Position numbers and translations under genes: made by a program. Below are positions 43,092-55,100 of a DNA stretch of 64,000 nt, piece by piece. Under the pieces are notes generated by a model. The model did no database searches. It was not told the DNA's origin and saw only the letters and a list, made by a program, of their open reading frames with translations. Every line of letters begins with the position of its first letter. The first letter of the stretch is position 1. The DNA comes from Triangularia verruculosa (lineage: Eukaryota > Ascomycota > Sordariomycetes > Sordariales > Podosporaceae): the NCBI GenBank assembly GCA_033296885.1, contig MU863908.1, positions 62,001 to 126,000 of the forward strand, written 5' to 3'.

Positions 43092-45070
43092 TTACGCCTT
43101 CCTCTGCATCGACCCTGTTCTATGCGCCCACGAGAAAGCAAACGCCAGAAAGGCAAAACTGCTTGAAGCCGCAAATGCTATTCTCAGGGCGTCGCAGTAC
43201 AAGGCCCTGATGGCAAGCTGTTGGGTGGGTGAGAGCTCTCCAATGGCGAAGAGCGATTTTCGCAGCCTCTCGACCAGCTGTGTAACCACACCACCTGTCA
43301 GCATCATGCAACGACGAGGAAACATAGGCAACATCGAATACGTACCTGTTCACTGGCACCATCCCCAAGAGCCCCAGGAAGGCCAGCAAGCAACACATTC
43401 TGTACGATGGCAGCGGTGACAGTCACACCATAGATGGTCCCCATCGACCGGATCAGGTACACTGTTGAAGTGGCAACGGCTTGCTCTACATGATGTTAGT
43501 ACCCTTTGTCTCTTTAAACCTCGTTGTTGATCTTACCTCTGTGTTCCCAAAAAGAGATGAAGCTAAACAAGACACTGGGATTGGTCAAACCGAGGCCCAG
43601 GTTGGCAGGTATCAAGTAAAAGAACTCCTTCCATCGAGCACCCGTCGTTCCCATCGAAAGCGTAAGCAGATTTCCGACAAGCATCATGGCCGTGCCCAAC
43701 CGAACGTTATACGAGAGTTTGACTCCGTGGTGCATCGACCACCCAGCGATAACGCCACCGACGGGGGTAGCGAGGGCCGGGATCATGAGTCGAAGACCAG
43801 CTGCCGACGGAGAGTCACCTCGCACAGCTTGGAAATACAAGGGTACCATGAACATGTACTGTTGAGGATATCAACAACCGAAAGGTACACGACTTGGGAA
43901 GAGGAGGACTTACAGCATACGAAGCCATACCAGAGAAGATGTTGGTCAGTTGAACCGCGATCGGCTGCCAGCCCTTCAGCATCCGGAGCGGGATCATGGG
44001 AATGGCTTTGGTGCGCGCTTCCACCTCAATGAACAGGAAGAGGAGGACGGAGCTTCCCACCAGACAGAGGATCACCGGAAAGCTGGCCCATGGATACTCA
44101 TTGCCTCCAAGCGTCAACCCCAGAAGCTGGAGGAGAAGTCCACCGACGAGGAGCAGTGAGCCCGAGAGATCCAGCCTCTTGATGGCCGAGCGGAATCGTT
44201 GGGTGGTTGAGAGGGGGCTCAATTGTGGCACCATGCACGTGGGGTTTTCCAGCACAAAATATCCGACCACGAGCGCGAAGAGAGATACTGGTACCTGGAG
44301 CAGGAAGCACCATCTCCACCCAATGGCTTGGGTGATTGAACCTCCCAATGACGCTCCCAGGACGGCACCGAATCCCACCAGGATATTTTGCATGGCTTGG
44401 TACATGCCGCGCTTTTTGAAGGGGATCATGTCGGAATTGATGACGGTAGCTGGAGGTGAACTTGTCAACATCCATGCTCAATGACTGGTCAAACTCTCTG
44501 CAACAAAACTCACCCATTGTGATCAGTCCACCACCGCCAAAGCCCGTCACTGCCCTCATAATGTCCAACGTCAAGATCGTCTGGGCCGTTGAACAGCCAA
44601 AACACCCAATCATGAAGGTCAGTGTTGAGATAAAGAAGCAAATTCGCCTCCCGAACATGTCAGAGAAGCGGCCGTAGAGAGGCTGGAAGGCTGTGCTTGT
44701 GATCAAGTATGAGGTCGTTAGCCATGCTGCGTTGTTTGCCGCGTCGAAGTCGGAGCTGATAGCGGCGTAGGTCGAGGCAGTGATGGTCCCATCAAAACCC
44801 GAGAGAAATACATTGGCCCAGAGAGCTGACGAGGGAGTGGTCAGCTGGTTTGTTCACCCGTCTACTTTGTCTCTGGCTGTCCCAACACAGCATACCTGTC
44901 TCAATCCACCAGAAGCCCGCAGAAGGCTTCCAGGAGTCTTCATGGTGCGACTCTGGGAACGTCACGTATCCTGGCTTTTGTTGTGCGTCGAGGAGGGAGG
45001 TTGTCTCATCTGTCGTCTGTTCCATCTCGGGGTCACCCGTGAGGGGTCGAGGATGTTGTTCTGTATGCAT
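43092..45070 (-). CDS. MFS multidrug/basic-amino-acid type transporter, DHA2-like (556 aa)
   Basis: Six minus-strand exons, 45070-44896, 44825-44514, 44449-43914, 43858-43537, 43485-43346 and 43277-43092, have introns of 50-70 nt. The hydrophilic N-terminus (MHTEQHPRPLTGD, with TTSLLDAQQK) precedes ALWANVFLSGFDGTITAS. The MFS motif A is QPLYGRFSDMFGRR. Motif C-like GFGAVLGASLGGSI and many hydrophobic helices, about 14, fit the DHA2 drug:H+ antiporter or vacuolar basic amino acid (VBA) group. All transmembrane blocks are continuous after splicing, so the gene looks functional. It acts at the plasma or vacuolar membrane. The substrate is unknown. Confidence 0.88.
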
Positions 45071-46709
45071 CTCTTTGAAGCTCACTAGCTCACGAAAGTC
45101 TATCACAAACGAGGAGATCACTAGACAGAGCAGGATCTCGGAGTTTTTACCTACACGATCACCTACACGCAGTGGCAAAACTTGATATCGAGGGTGGGGG
45201 AATGGCCGAGTGGTCAGTCAGTTCCAGCCCTGGACGAAATGCGCTGCTACCCCTCCAAATTCGGCATGCCGTAGCGCTACACCCCTCCTGCAGTGCGGTG
45301 GACGGCATACGCAACATCAGAGACACTGTTATTTTTACGAGCCGATCCGGCACCGGGGGGCGTCAAGGTTGGTGAAAATCTTGTTTCTTTATTGCTGCTC
45401 CCCCGTTTTTATCTCGGATGAAGGCGACGTCCGAATCATCCCATTTTTCTCTGTTCAAGGACCATCTATAGAACATTTCTTCTTCATGTCAACTCCCCCA
45501 ACCCATCAAGGTGCTCCCATCCGACCATGTCGTGGTCGTGTTGTTGTGCTTGGCGGCAGTGAGACAAGCCAACACCGTTCCCCGCACCCTTCTCATCTCA
45601 CCTTATCAGCGAGTGCCGCATGTTGCATGCAGGATCCTTTCCCAGCCCTCGTCAGCCCCTCATTGGTTCAGCAGGCGTCTGAAATCTCCTGTCATCTGCT
45701 CATTGGCGAATTCGGGGCTTGTCGATCTCTCCTGATGTTTCCCGCCCGTTCCGCCTGATTCGTTCGATGAGATGTGGTTCAGGCAGGTCATCGTCATACT
45801 GTGAGCTCGATGGCATCCATCTCGATGCATTGCTTCTCCTGAATTCTTTCTGTCTTGAGGTTCTTATCTCGATACCTCGTTGCACGACATCCCTGCCTCA
45901 CGAAGCTTGTCTGGTTATCTACAGCGCGCATTGGCATCACTTGGCTCGCTTGCGACTTGGCTATGCCCGTGGTGAACCCGATTCTCGATGCTACGATCTG
46001 ATGCGGATGAACCCTGGTATGCGGGGGCACAACGGGCGAAACAAGAGCGATTCACTAGCGGGACGAATAGTTTCATTTGTAAACACTATCAGATCGAGGA
46101 AAAGGACTCCATCACGCCCGTCTGGGCCTTCTGGAGAGGAGTATCCACCGCGGGAACTGCCAGTGTGCAGTGAAAATGGAGACACAAGGTCGTGAGACCA
46201 TGCACTGGCGTTAAAGCACATGCAAGTAAGATGCACCGGACGCTCTACCCGGCTAGCCGCAGATGCTTGAATGCCTGGATGTCCAATCATGGGCGAGGAT
46301 GTTACCTAAGTTGCTCCTCGTTGGGGGTTAGCTCCGTTCACGTGCCACCCCTGAAGGCCGCAGAAGGCGACTTCCGCAGCGGGGCGACGTGGGCGGATGG
46401 ACCCTGGTGAACGCGATGAGGGCCTGGGCCTTGATGGAAGGATGGGGGTAACGTAGCGGTTGCGGAGGGGAGCTAGTGCACGATGTGAGGCTGAGAATGA
46501 GGTTGGTTCCAGGAAGGGTAATCCGAGATATGACGACAGGATATGTAAAGAAGGGTAGATGAGGAGTGTGTCCGAGTCGGAGATGATCAGGATATTGGAG
46601 TGCAGATAACACGAAAATTGCTCGACTGTCCTCGGTTGAGGAGGACTGGGGATAGATTGCCCTGGCCTCGATTGTTGAAGGCTAGACGTTGACCGACCAA
46701 CCCCCACGA
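45071..46709. other. Gene-poor region, 1.6 kb
   Basis: No coding region with family likeness was found. At 45203-45213 the string tggccgagtgg equals an RNA polymerase III A box as in tRNA-Ser/Leu, but no matching B box or cloverleaf follows. Confidence 0.45.
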
Positions 46710-48657
46710 CTACTTCTCTGGATCTACATCCTTCACATCGCCATCTTGCCTCTTCTCGCCGTCGGTGGTTATGACACCAATGTGCTCCGAGTCGCCTGAA
46801 TGACTGCCCACCCTATTCAACGGTCTTCCAACTGCATCATGACTGGCATCCCACTCTGCAAGCTCTGCAACGGGAACTTTGATGACCTTGTGACTTTGCG
46901 CGCCATCTTCCAGTGTCAAGACCTCCTGTCGGATGCGGTACCCTCTCAGCTTGGGGAGAAGCCAAATCCAGGCGTAGTAGTAAATGCCGCAACCGATCAA
47001 GCTATTTTGCAGTGTCAGTCTCATATCTTGGTATCGATGAAGAACGAGGCGAAGAAATGACTTACATCCCGGTCCCAGTAACAACATACGTCGCATACCA
47101 AAAGCTCACATTCCCGGCGTACGGCCCGCCCTCGGGGGGATACCAAGGCATAACCAACAAATACCCATACACGAGGATATTAAACACCAACACCACATTC
47201 CAAGCCTTGAACTCGCCCCTCCCCAAACCAAGCTTCTTCCTCCGATACCGCACAATAAACAGCCCGATCCCAACCAAAATATGGAAAAACGCCGTCGGAT
47301 AAACCTGCAAGTCCACCACGAAATTGAACGCATCACCCGCCGGCGGAGCAAGGATCATGACCACCGTCAAAAACCACTTGACAAAGTACGGCCCGATCGG
47401 GGTGCCAAATGGTCGTGTTGTCGCCCAGAACCGTGGGAAAGGGAGGACCCCCTGACGCCCGCACTCGCGGATCATGCGGGACGATCCGATCAGGACCGTG
47501 ACGAGGTTGCCGAAGGAGGACAGGGCGATGAGGAAGTTCAGGCCTCTCACGGCGCCGGACTGTCCAAACACCGCGGTGAAGAAGAGAGATGCGGTGATTT
47601 CCTTGGCGGCGCGGAGTTGGTCGAGGGGGACGGAGGCGAAGTATGCTACATTTGCGAGGTTGTAAAGGATGGCGACGAGGAAGACGGAGAGGAAGGTGTT
47701 GCGGCGGAGGGTCTTGATTGGGTTTTTGACTTCGTTGACTACATTAAACGCGTTGTCGAAGCCAGTGTAGCTAAAGATGATTCGGTACAGTGCGTTGTTG
47801 AGGCCGTAAGGGGTGGGTGGCAGGCCGTTGAAGGCGTCCCGGAAATTGGCGTGGGGGTCTGGGATGGAGGGGATGTTACCGCCTAATACGACGAGTCCTG
47901 TGATGGCGACGAAGAGGAGGGTGAGGGTTTTGACGATGCCGATTCCGTTGGAGAAGGCGTAGCTGGCTTTGGTGTGGAAGACGACGCAGAGGAAGGCGAG
48001 GGTGTAGGCTGCGATGGCGACGCCTTTGAGTTCCCAGGGGGTGGGGGTGTGGCTGCTGATGCGGAAGAGGTACTGGGCGCAGACGATGGAGTTGCCGCTG
48101 CTGAAGGAGAGGACGACGTTGAGGAAGGCGAAGGCGGTGGGGAAGAGCCAGCGGGGACGGGGGTAGGCTTGTTCGAGGTAGACGACTTCGCTGCCGGAGC
48201 GGTTGGGGAAGTAGGAGGCGAATTCGAGGAGGACGGAGAGGGTGGAGATGGAGGTGAAGAAGCCGAGGGTCCAGTAGATCATGCTTAGCCCGACGGAGCC
48301 GGTTCCCCTGAGAATGGCCGAGGCTGTTGTTTTGTTAGTGTCTATGTGTTGGTGTTGGCAGTCAGGGGGATACTGACGGGTGGAGTAGACGCCGGTTCCG
48401 ATCATCTTGCTGATGTTGAGAAAGATGATGGTCACCGGGCCAACAGAGTATCCCAGTGGAGAGCGGGTTTCCACTGGTGCTCCTGTGGCCTCCTGATACG
48501 AGGGTTGGGAGTCATTGCCGCCTTTCTCGAGAGTGTACTTGAGACTGCCGTCCGAGACCTCGGCGCTGTCGACTCGGTTTAGGTCCGGCGCGTCCCGTGT
48601 TACTGGCTCATCGCTATCATCCCGGGACCGGAAGGGGCGGCGCCAGTTGAAAGACAT
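46710..48657 (-). CDS. Amino acid permease, high-affinity methionine permease type (609 aa)
   Basis: Three minus-strand exons, 48657-48378, 48323-47066 and 47001-46710, have introns of 54 and 64 nt. The first splice creates the motif GTGVYSTPSAILRGTGSVGL, the substrate-binding first helix of the APC/LAT family. About 12 transmembrane helices follow, with SYTGFDNAFNVVNEVKNPIKTLR in helix 6 and SSFGNLVTVLIGSSRMIRECGRQG. These match fungal MUP1-type methionine permeases. The hydrophilic N-terminus (80 aa) and C-terminus (about 80 aa) are cytosolic and contain many lysines and acidic stretches of the kind used for ubiquitin-driven endocytosis. The membrane core is conserved throughout. Expected substrates are methionine or other neutral amino acids. 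Confidence 0.9.
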
Positions 48658-49933
48658 TGCGGAAAGTGTGCTGGCAACAAGGGGTTAGGTTGGTTTGCCG
48701 GGAATCTTGTGATGTTGTTTGTTTACTTACAGCTTCCACTCAAACTTGCGGTAATAGCAACAAAAGATCGCAGAAGCGGGGAGACGAGAAAAGGAACAGA
48801 TGACGTGCCGTAGACGCGCGACTTTATCTACCCGTCTGCTTGTGAGACATCCACGTCGTACTGCAGTTCATTTAAATGGGAAATGAATCAACCTTAAGTG
48901 GTGGAGAGGTATGTTGTGAGACATTCCGCTTTCTCGAACACGTGCAGAGAAGCGTCAGATCCCTGGCTCATGGCATCACTTTATTTGCATTTGTCCTTTG
49001 ACAACAGTGCATCCGACCAGTAACATCTACTATCACGGCTTTCCTTATCGATCCTCTAGTCTATCTACAGGTGGTATCTCCCGAGGTGGATGGTACTTTT
49101 TCAGGTGAGATAGGTTGTCTGCAGCTTTCCCGGCCTTGGCTTGGTTCTTTGGGATGGCCATGTTGGTTGTGCGGCAGATCATCCGTCAGAAAGCTCACGA
49201 TCTGTTTGGTCAAGCAAAATACGACGGGATTTTGCCTGCCAATACGGGCAGGAGAATTGCGAACACAATTTTCGGCAGCAGGTTGGATGGTTGTCGCTCA
49301 TTGTTGGCAAGAATAACGCCATCGGGCGAGCCGAGATCTCAGTGGTAGGATAAAACCTGGGGACCCTATATCTGGCGGGATGTAGCGGGGTGGGAAGTGC
49401 AGGGTGATCATCGGCGAACCGATGGCCAACGCAAACACATGGAAGTGCAGAATATCAGGTCGTTGTTCAGCTTCGTGGGGGTGTTGTTGTTTGAGGTTTT
49501 GTCACCTGCATTTTGTGGCTGATTTCCGTTCCCTAAAAGACTTGTCAGCGCCTCTTCCGCCATCTTGCGTGCGCATGGCACTTTTTTGTTCTATGCCATA
49601 TCAGTCGTTGGCGGGGTCACAGCTTGTCAGACCTGACAAGGGCAACAACATAGAAGGAAGGATACCTAGATAGGTACCTACTTACATCCGCTGTGGCTTG
49701 ATATTGGATGTCCATCCAGCTCTGTCGCGCACAGCAGTCGGTGCTACCTGCCATATCAGGCATCTGTGTCTCATGTTCGCCATTATGCTTTGCAAAGATG
49801 TGATCGAATGTCCTCATTGGGAATGCAATACGCTGCTTTTTCAAAACTTCTTGTTGGTCTGCTATTGTGGCTTGATGCCGACACTCGTGCGCCAACAGTG
49901 GCAAGACAATATGCAAAAAAACAAGCAAACTAC
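48658..49933. other. Intergenic, 1.28 kb
   Basis: This contains the upstream region of the permease and the 3' side of the dioxygenase. Overlapping plus-strand ORFs at 49071-49353 read in all three frames and have no likeness to known proteins. The palindrome taggtaccta occurs at 49671-49680. Confidence 0.45.
49671..49680. repeat. 10-bp palindrome TAGGTACCTA
   Basis: A perfect palindrome within ggatacctagataggtacctacttac. It is a member of the dispersed family noted elsewhere. Confidence 0.6.
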
Positions 49934-51285
49934 CTATTGCAGGACTCTACCATTAGGCTTCTCTCCGTTGGCATCTCCCTTGCTGGCACTTCTGACAAAC
50001 GGTTCCAAAGGAAAGACAGATTTCTCAGGGGTCACGCCTTTGAAAAGACCATCCCACCTGCTCTGTAGAACCTCGGGCGTTTTCCAAGCATACTCCGGAT
50101 CGCGAAGCCAAAGTCGAACCAGATGGCGTCTGCGATTGTTAGTTGCAGTTCAGAATGTCAGCATAATGGATGGAAACTTACTGCTTGTCCGCTGAATCCC
50201 GGAAACCGGCACGCGCGTGAAAAATACTCAGATTGTTGACGTATTGGATGTCTCCTTGGTGGAAATCAAGAGATACTGCATACTTCTCCGCGGTAAAGTG
50301 CAACGCATCCAATGCCTCTGCTTGGGCTTCGGTGATGGATGGGATATCGGCTGAGCGTGGAAGACCCCAATATCCGGTAAAGGCCCGCCGAGCGTATTGA
50401 ATGATCAGCCTTTCTGGGTCGGTGTCGGTGGCCGGTTGATGATGCAACAATGGAGCCAGCGTGTATGGTGTATCCCGCTTTCCAAAGCTAAGGGATATCA
50501 GTGGAACAATTCAAGTTGCATGAGAATGAAAGCACTTACGTATCGGCTGCCCACGGCTCTGCCAATGTCTGGATGAGATCGGGTCTTGTGGCAGCGAGCT
50601 CATTGTAAACCTTCCAACTACTAGAGAGATAGCTCTGCCCTCCTTCAGCCGCCTCTCCCAGAGCAAACAGTGCAATCACATCACCAATATCAGTGTGAAA
50701 GACCTGCTTGTCATGGGTGTATGCCGGAGCTCCAATCTTGTTGGCATCCACACTCGCCGTCAGGTCTTTGATATGAGCGAGCACAACATCAGCTGGCTTT
50801 CCATCGTACTGCGAGTCTTGGCGGCCACGGATAGGAGCAATGTGAGATGAAATTCCAGCGTAGATGATGATGTTTTCCTCGCGGGTGTGTGCTGTAACGG
50901 GAACACCACGGATGACCTTGAAGCCATGGCCGCTGTGGATTTCCTTGGAAATTTCTCGCAGCTTTTTGTGGAGGTTTGGCAATGGAAAGGTGTCCTGGTT
51001 GATGTATCCGAGGCCCACATTCTGCGCTCGGAAATGCTGAAGGGCTGATTCGATTTCGGCCAAGTCGTCGCTGGTCAGCTTGTAGTTCCAGTCATATTTG
51101 TCGGCAAGCTCGTTACCGTCCCACACAAGTTCATTTTGGATTTGGGAAGGAAAGCCGGGAGGTAACTGTGTGGTCAAAGTTTCGGTTTCTCTTCGACGTT
51201 TGATCCTGGCGAGATAGCTGTCATGGTCTGGGAGATAGCTGATGTCGGGTTGACCGGGAGGCCCTGGTGGAAACTCTGTTGCCAT
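49934..51285 (-). CDS. TauD/TfdA-family Fe(II)/2-oxoglutarate dioxygenase (415 aa)
   Basis: Three minus-strand exons, 51285-50540, 50487-50182 and 50129-49934, have introns of 52 nt each. The double-stranded beta-helix core shows the iron-binding H-x-D in FHTDIGD and the distal His in SIFHARAGF. The 2-oxoglutarate-binding Arg lies in RHLVRLWLRDPEYAW, a string only complete after the last splice. The N-terminal half contains ALQHFRAQNVGLGYIN and GFKVIRGVP, typical of fungal members. Reaction: oxidative hydroxylation or cleavage of a small acid, with CO2 and succinate released. It is cytosolic. The open frame extends seven codons upstream of the ATG without another ATG. The neighbouring methionine-type permease hints at sulfur or amino acid use, but this is only context. 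Confidence 0.9.
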
Positions 51286-52184
51286 TTCGTAATACTTGCA
51301 GCTCAATGGAGAGCCAAGGCAAGTTTGGCGTCGGGTAGCAAGACACGCTCAAACGATAGGACCAGATGAGCCGTGTTTCTTCCGGGGACATTGGAGATAG
51401 ATATGCTGGCTGGCAATGATTCGACATTCAACGCAAGATGTGCACCACAAAACGCCATTCCCGCGGTGTTACCCCAACTGCACAACCTTTGAGCCAATCA
51501 GCTGTGATTGGTGGCGTTTTCCGCGTTCTTTGTCTTCGTCATGTTCAATGTGGAGGACGTTGCTAACTACTGGTAAATATTGAAGCAGGATATTTTCTTC
51601 GATCCATCTTACATGTTGCAGACAGGCGAGAGTCTCTTTGCGGACAATTGTAGCCATTCCAAGGAAGCTGCAACGCACGATGACCGCCACGGTTATATCT
51701 CAGAAGACATCGGGTAACTCAGGTAACAGACGTTGAACAAAACTTGATGGCCATTCAATGAAACTTCAACGGCCAATTAAAGAAACTTCGAAGGCCTTCG
51801 AAGATAGCGACTTGGTGTATTGGATACACGCAAAGCCTACCTATCAGGTATTATCTGATCAATATGATGTGTTTGTTTTCACATGTGGGGTGCATTGGTT
51901 TGTCCAAAACATCCCGTGTCAGCTGCATTGGCTCCTTGTAAAGGACCAATCATAGCAGACACTTCGATTTCCGGGTAACACAGCATCCGATTGTTGATGC
52001 CCAATATGTATAGATCAGACATGGCTTTGTAGGCCTCATACATGGGCATTGGTGAAAATGAATGAGCAGACCAAGGTCGGTTGAGAGGCTGGGACATGTC
52101 CACTGCTCATCGATCTTTCCAACAAAGCTTCGAATACCCCTTGTCGCCAACATCGTCAACCCGCCGCCCTCCACGGCATCCAGT
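51286..52184. other. Divergent intergenic region, 900 bp
   Basis: This lies between the dioxygenase (minus) and the SNTX-like gene (plus). It contains short inverted words such as tcgaaggccttcga at 51788-51801. The frame of the next gene is open from an ATG at 52062, but the inner ATG at 52185 is preferred. Confidence 0.45.
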
Positions 52185-55100
52185 ATGAGTGACACCTTGA
52201 TTCTACCCGCTTTGGGTCAAGATATCCAGCTGGGTATGCTTTACGATGCGCGGACCGCTCGGCTCCATGCCGGTTTTTCGCTATGGGACAACGCGGTCGT
52301 CAATAAGGAACAGGACATCGACGATTCCAAAATCCAGGATGCTGCCTTCTCTTACTCCTACTCCCTTCAGGAGGCACGAAGCAAAGCCGGGTTGGATATT
52401 GAGGGCTCCCTCAATCTGGACTTTGGCTTGGTTAAGGCCACAGGATCTGCTCGTTACCTGAACGACCAGAGATCAGCAGCATTTGAAGCCCGTATGGACG
52501 TCTCCTGCACCATAGTTCGTCGCACGCGCCGTATCCCCCAAGAGCTCTTGGCTACAGATGCCCTGCAGCACACCGGACATCTTAACAACCCTCGTTTCAC
52601 CCATTTCGTTGCGGAAGTGACCGAGGGCGGGGCAGCAACTCTTTCATTTGTTCAGTCCTGTGACTCGTCTGAGCATGTCAAGACCGTGCTAGGCAATTTG
52701 AAAGGGGAGCTCGCTAAGCTGCCTGTTGGTGGAAGCACGAAAGCCGAGAACTCAGAACAGTCATCTGCCTTATCCAGCAGGTTGAACATCACATACAACG
52801 GCGCTATAGCAGAGAGCGTTACCAGCATTGACGACGCACGCCGGATCGCCCACGAGATGCCCATTCATCTCAGGAAACAGTTCAACGCACTATCGTATAC
52901 CCTTTATCCACTGGAAGACCTCGACAACACTGCAAGCCGGGCAATCCGAAAGCTTGATGACAACCTCGTGCAAAAGACAGTTGCAGGACTCAACGCAGGG
53001 GAGGAAGTGGGGCTCCAGATGAAAGATCTGTTAAAAGAAGACGTATTCCGAAAGTTTTTCCCCAAGATCAAGCGACAGATCGAAAACGTGCTGGACGTCT
53101 TCTCGGCCGCAAAGCTGGAGTTTGAAAAAACTGTGCGCATCATCCTTCCACAGCTTAGAGATGGTACCTCCACCGTCAAACAGGAGACTCTGGAAGCCGC
53201 CATCGCTCTTTTCCAGCAGCGTACTAGGTTCGCCAAGCAATTCCATCAGCTCAAAATCGAGGAAGCTGGCATTTTACAAAACACTATTGTCGATGAGTTG
53301 CTAGGTACCTACGGGTTCAAGAACTGCTTCAGCGAACGTCATATTGGGTCGCTGCTTGGGGAGGAGACCCCTCATTTGCTCCTAAGTCTTGGGGGAAAGG
53401 ATACCATCAATCGAACTAGACATCCGCTAGGAGACAAAATCAAATCTGCGGAAGTCATCACCTACGACAGCGACAGCACAGATGAGGGAGACGATCCCGG
53501 GCCCGAAGAGTGGTTTAATAACTGGGAACAGAAAAGTCGCCTGAGGACATCCTGCAGTTATTTAAAAGACCTCAAAGCCCAACAACTAGTGCGGGAGGTG
53601 GTGTGTGGTGTGGCCAGTATCGATTCGGCATATCTTCCGGGCGCTAAAAAGCGGCGGAAGACCGCCCTGGGTGACATATTGCTTTACTCTAAAGGAGAGA
53701 TGCACATTGTAACCAATGCGCTCCCCGGCGCCCCGGATGCCCCTATTCTAACTGCACGGGACCAAGGCTTTGGTGTTGCATGGGCCTACCAGCGCCCTGA
53801 AGCGGAGGAAGCATTGATTCCAGCCACGGGAATCACAGTGAAGTATCGACCTTTGTCTGGTTCTTGGAGACATTATGAGACCATTGGAGGTTCACAAGGA
53901 GAGGCGTTGGAGGAGAATGAGATGTGGAGGGGATTCGAAAGCCAAGATATGCATCTGGGCCTCGTCATCGGGGAAGGGGCAGATGCCCGGCTATTTGGTG
54001 ATTGCGAGTACGAAGTGTCGTTCAGGATCAAAACGATGGTCGGATACTCACCTTGGAGTCCCTCGGCGGTTATACGTACAATCCATGTCAACCCCACGCC
54101 AGACGATATGCAAGAGGATCCGGTTGTTCCAGGCCCGAAATTACCACCGGTGGCTACTAGGATAAACAGCTTTTACTTTGAGAACCGCGCAGATCTTTTT
54201 TTGGAAGCTCGACAGAGACCTTGGGAGATGCACAAATCGGAAACGGGTCATCAACTGCATCTCGGGCTTAAGACCCTCGAAGAGCGTATTGGCGCGAGAG
54301 CTTGTTTCATGGACAATGTCGCTGTCCGTGTTCTTGACGTCGCCGCTGGATTTGAGCCCGAGTGCCATGCCGCGTCTATCCAAGATTTCGAAAAGACGGT
54401 TGTGGTAGTCTTTGCAGGACCCAGTGGCCATGGGAAGTATTCACAGATCAATGAATTCGTCGGACATCTGCTTGAGGTGGACCTTCAAAAAGCTGCACAC
54501 CTCATTGTCGTAGGTGGCCATGAAACTGTCCAGGGACAAGACAGTGAGATGCAGCCTATCACATGCTATCGAGTCCGACCACATTCCTCTCGCCTGAACG
54601 GCAAAACAGTGCTCGTAGCTGACATCCCCAGTTTTGGGGATTCCATCGGGCTTCGGCAGCGTCTGTTCAGGATACATGCCGTGTACATGTTCTTCCAGAC
54701 AGTGACCCATGTCAACGCCATTATTTTGACCTGCCGGGCAACCGCAACTACCGACTTGTCTCTGAGTCACACGACGACATTCATGTTATCCATACTTGCT
54801 AAAAGTCTGCACAAATGTTTGCGTACCATCTACACGTTCAGCGATGGTGGAATTCCCGATGCCCAGAAAGCTCTACAAGATCTCCGGTGGCCCGTCGCAA
54901 ACGGCGAGGTGGCCCTGAGTAATGTTGTCTCGAAACCCGGGGGGAAAGCAGATGGCCAGGCTTGTGACAAGGGTGGCAAGCGGCAACACTACTCCGTCCA
55001 GAGTCAAGAGGCAGTGTTGTCCATGGTAATGGGAATGGCAGCGGCATCCATATCACACAGTATCGACTTATTGAAGACACTCGGATTGCTGGAATGCCAA

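Noticed and set aside
45195..45270. Possible tRNA-Ser/Leu gene (A-box tggccgagtgg)
   Set aside because: No B box, anticodon arm or matching acceptor stem could be drawn downstream; a lone A-box match is not enough.
47281..48288. Plus-strand ORFs rich in Glu and Gly
   Set aside because: These are the complement of the amino acid permease coding sequence.
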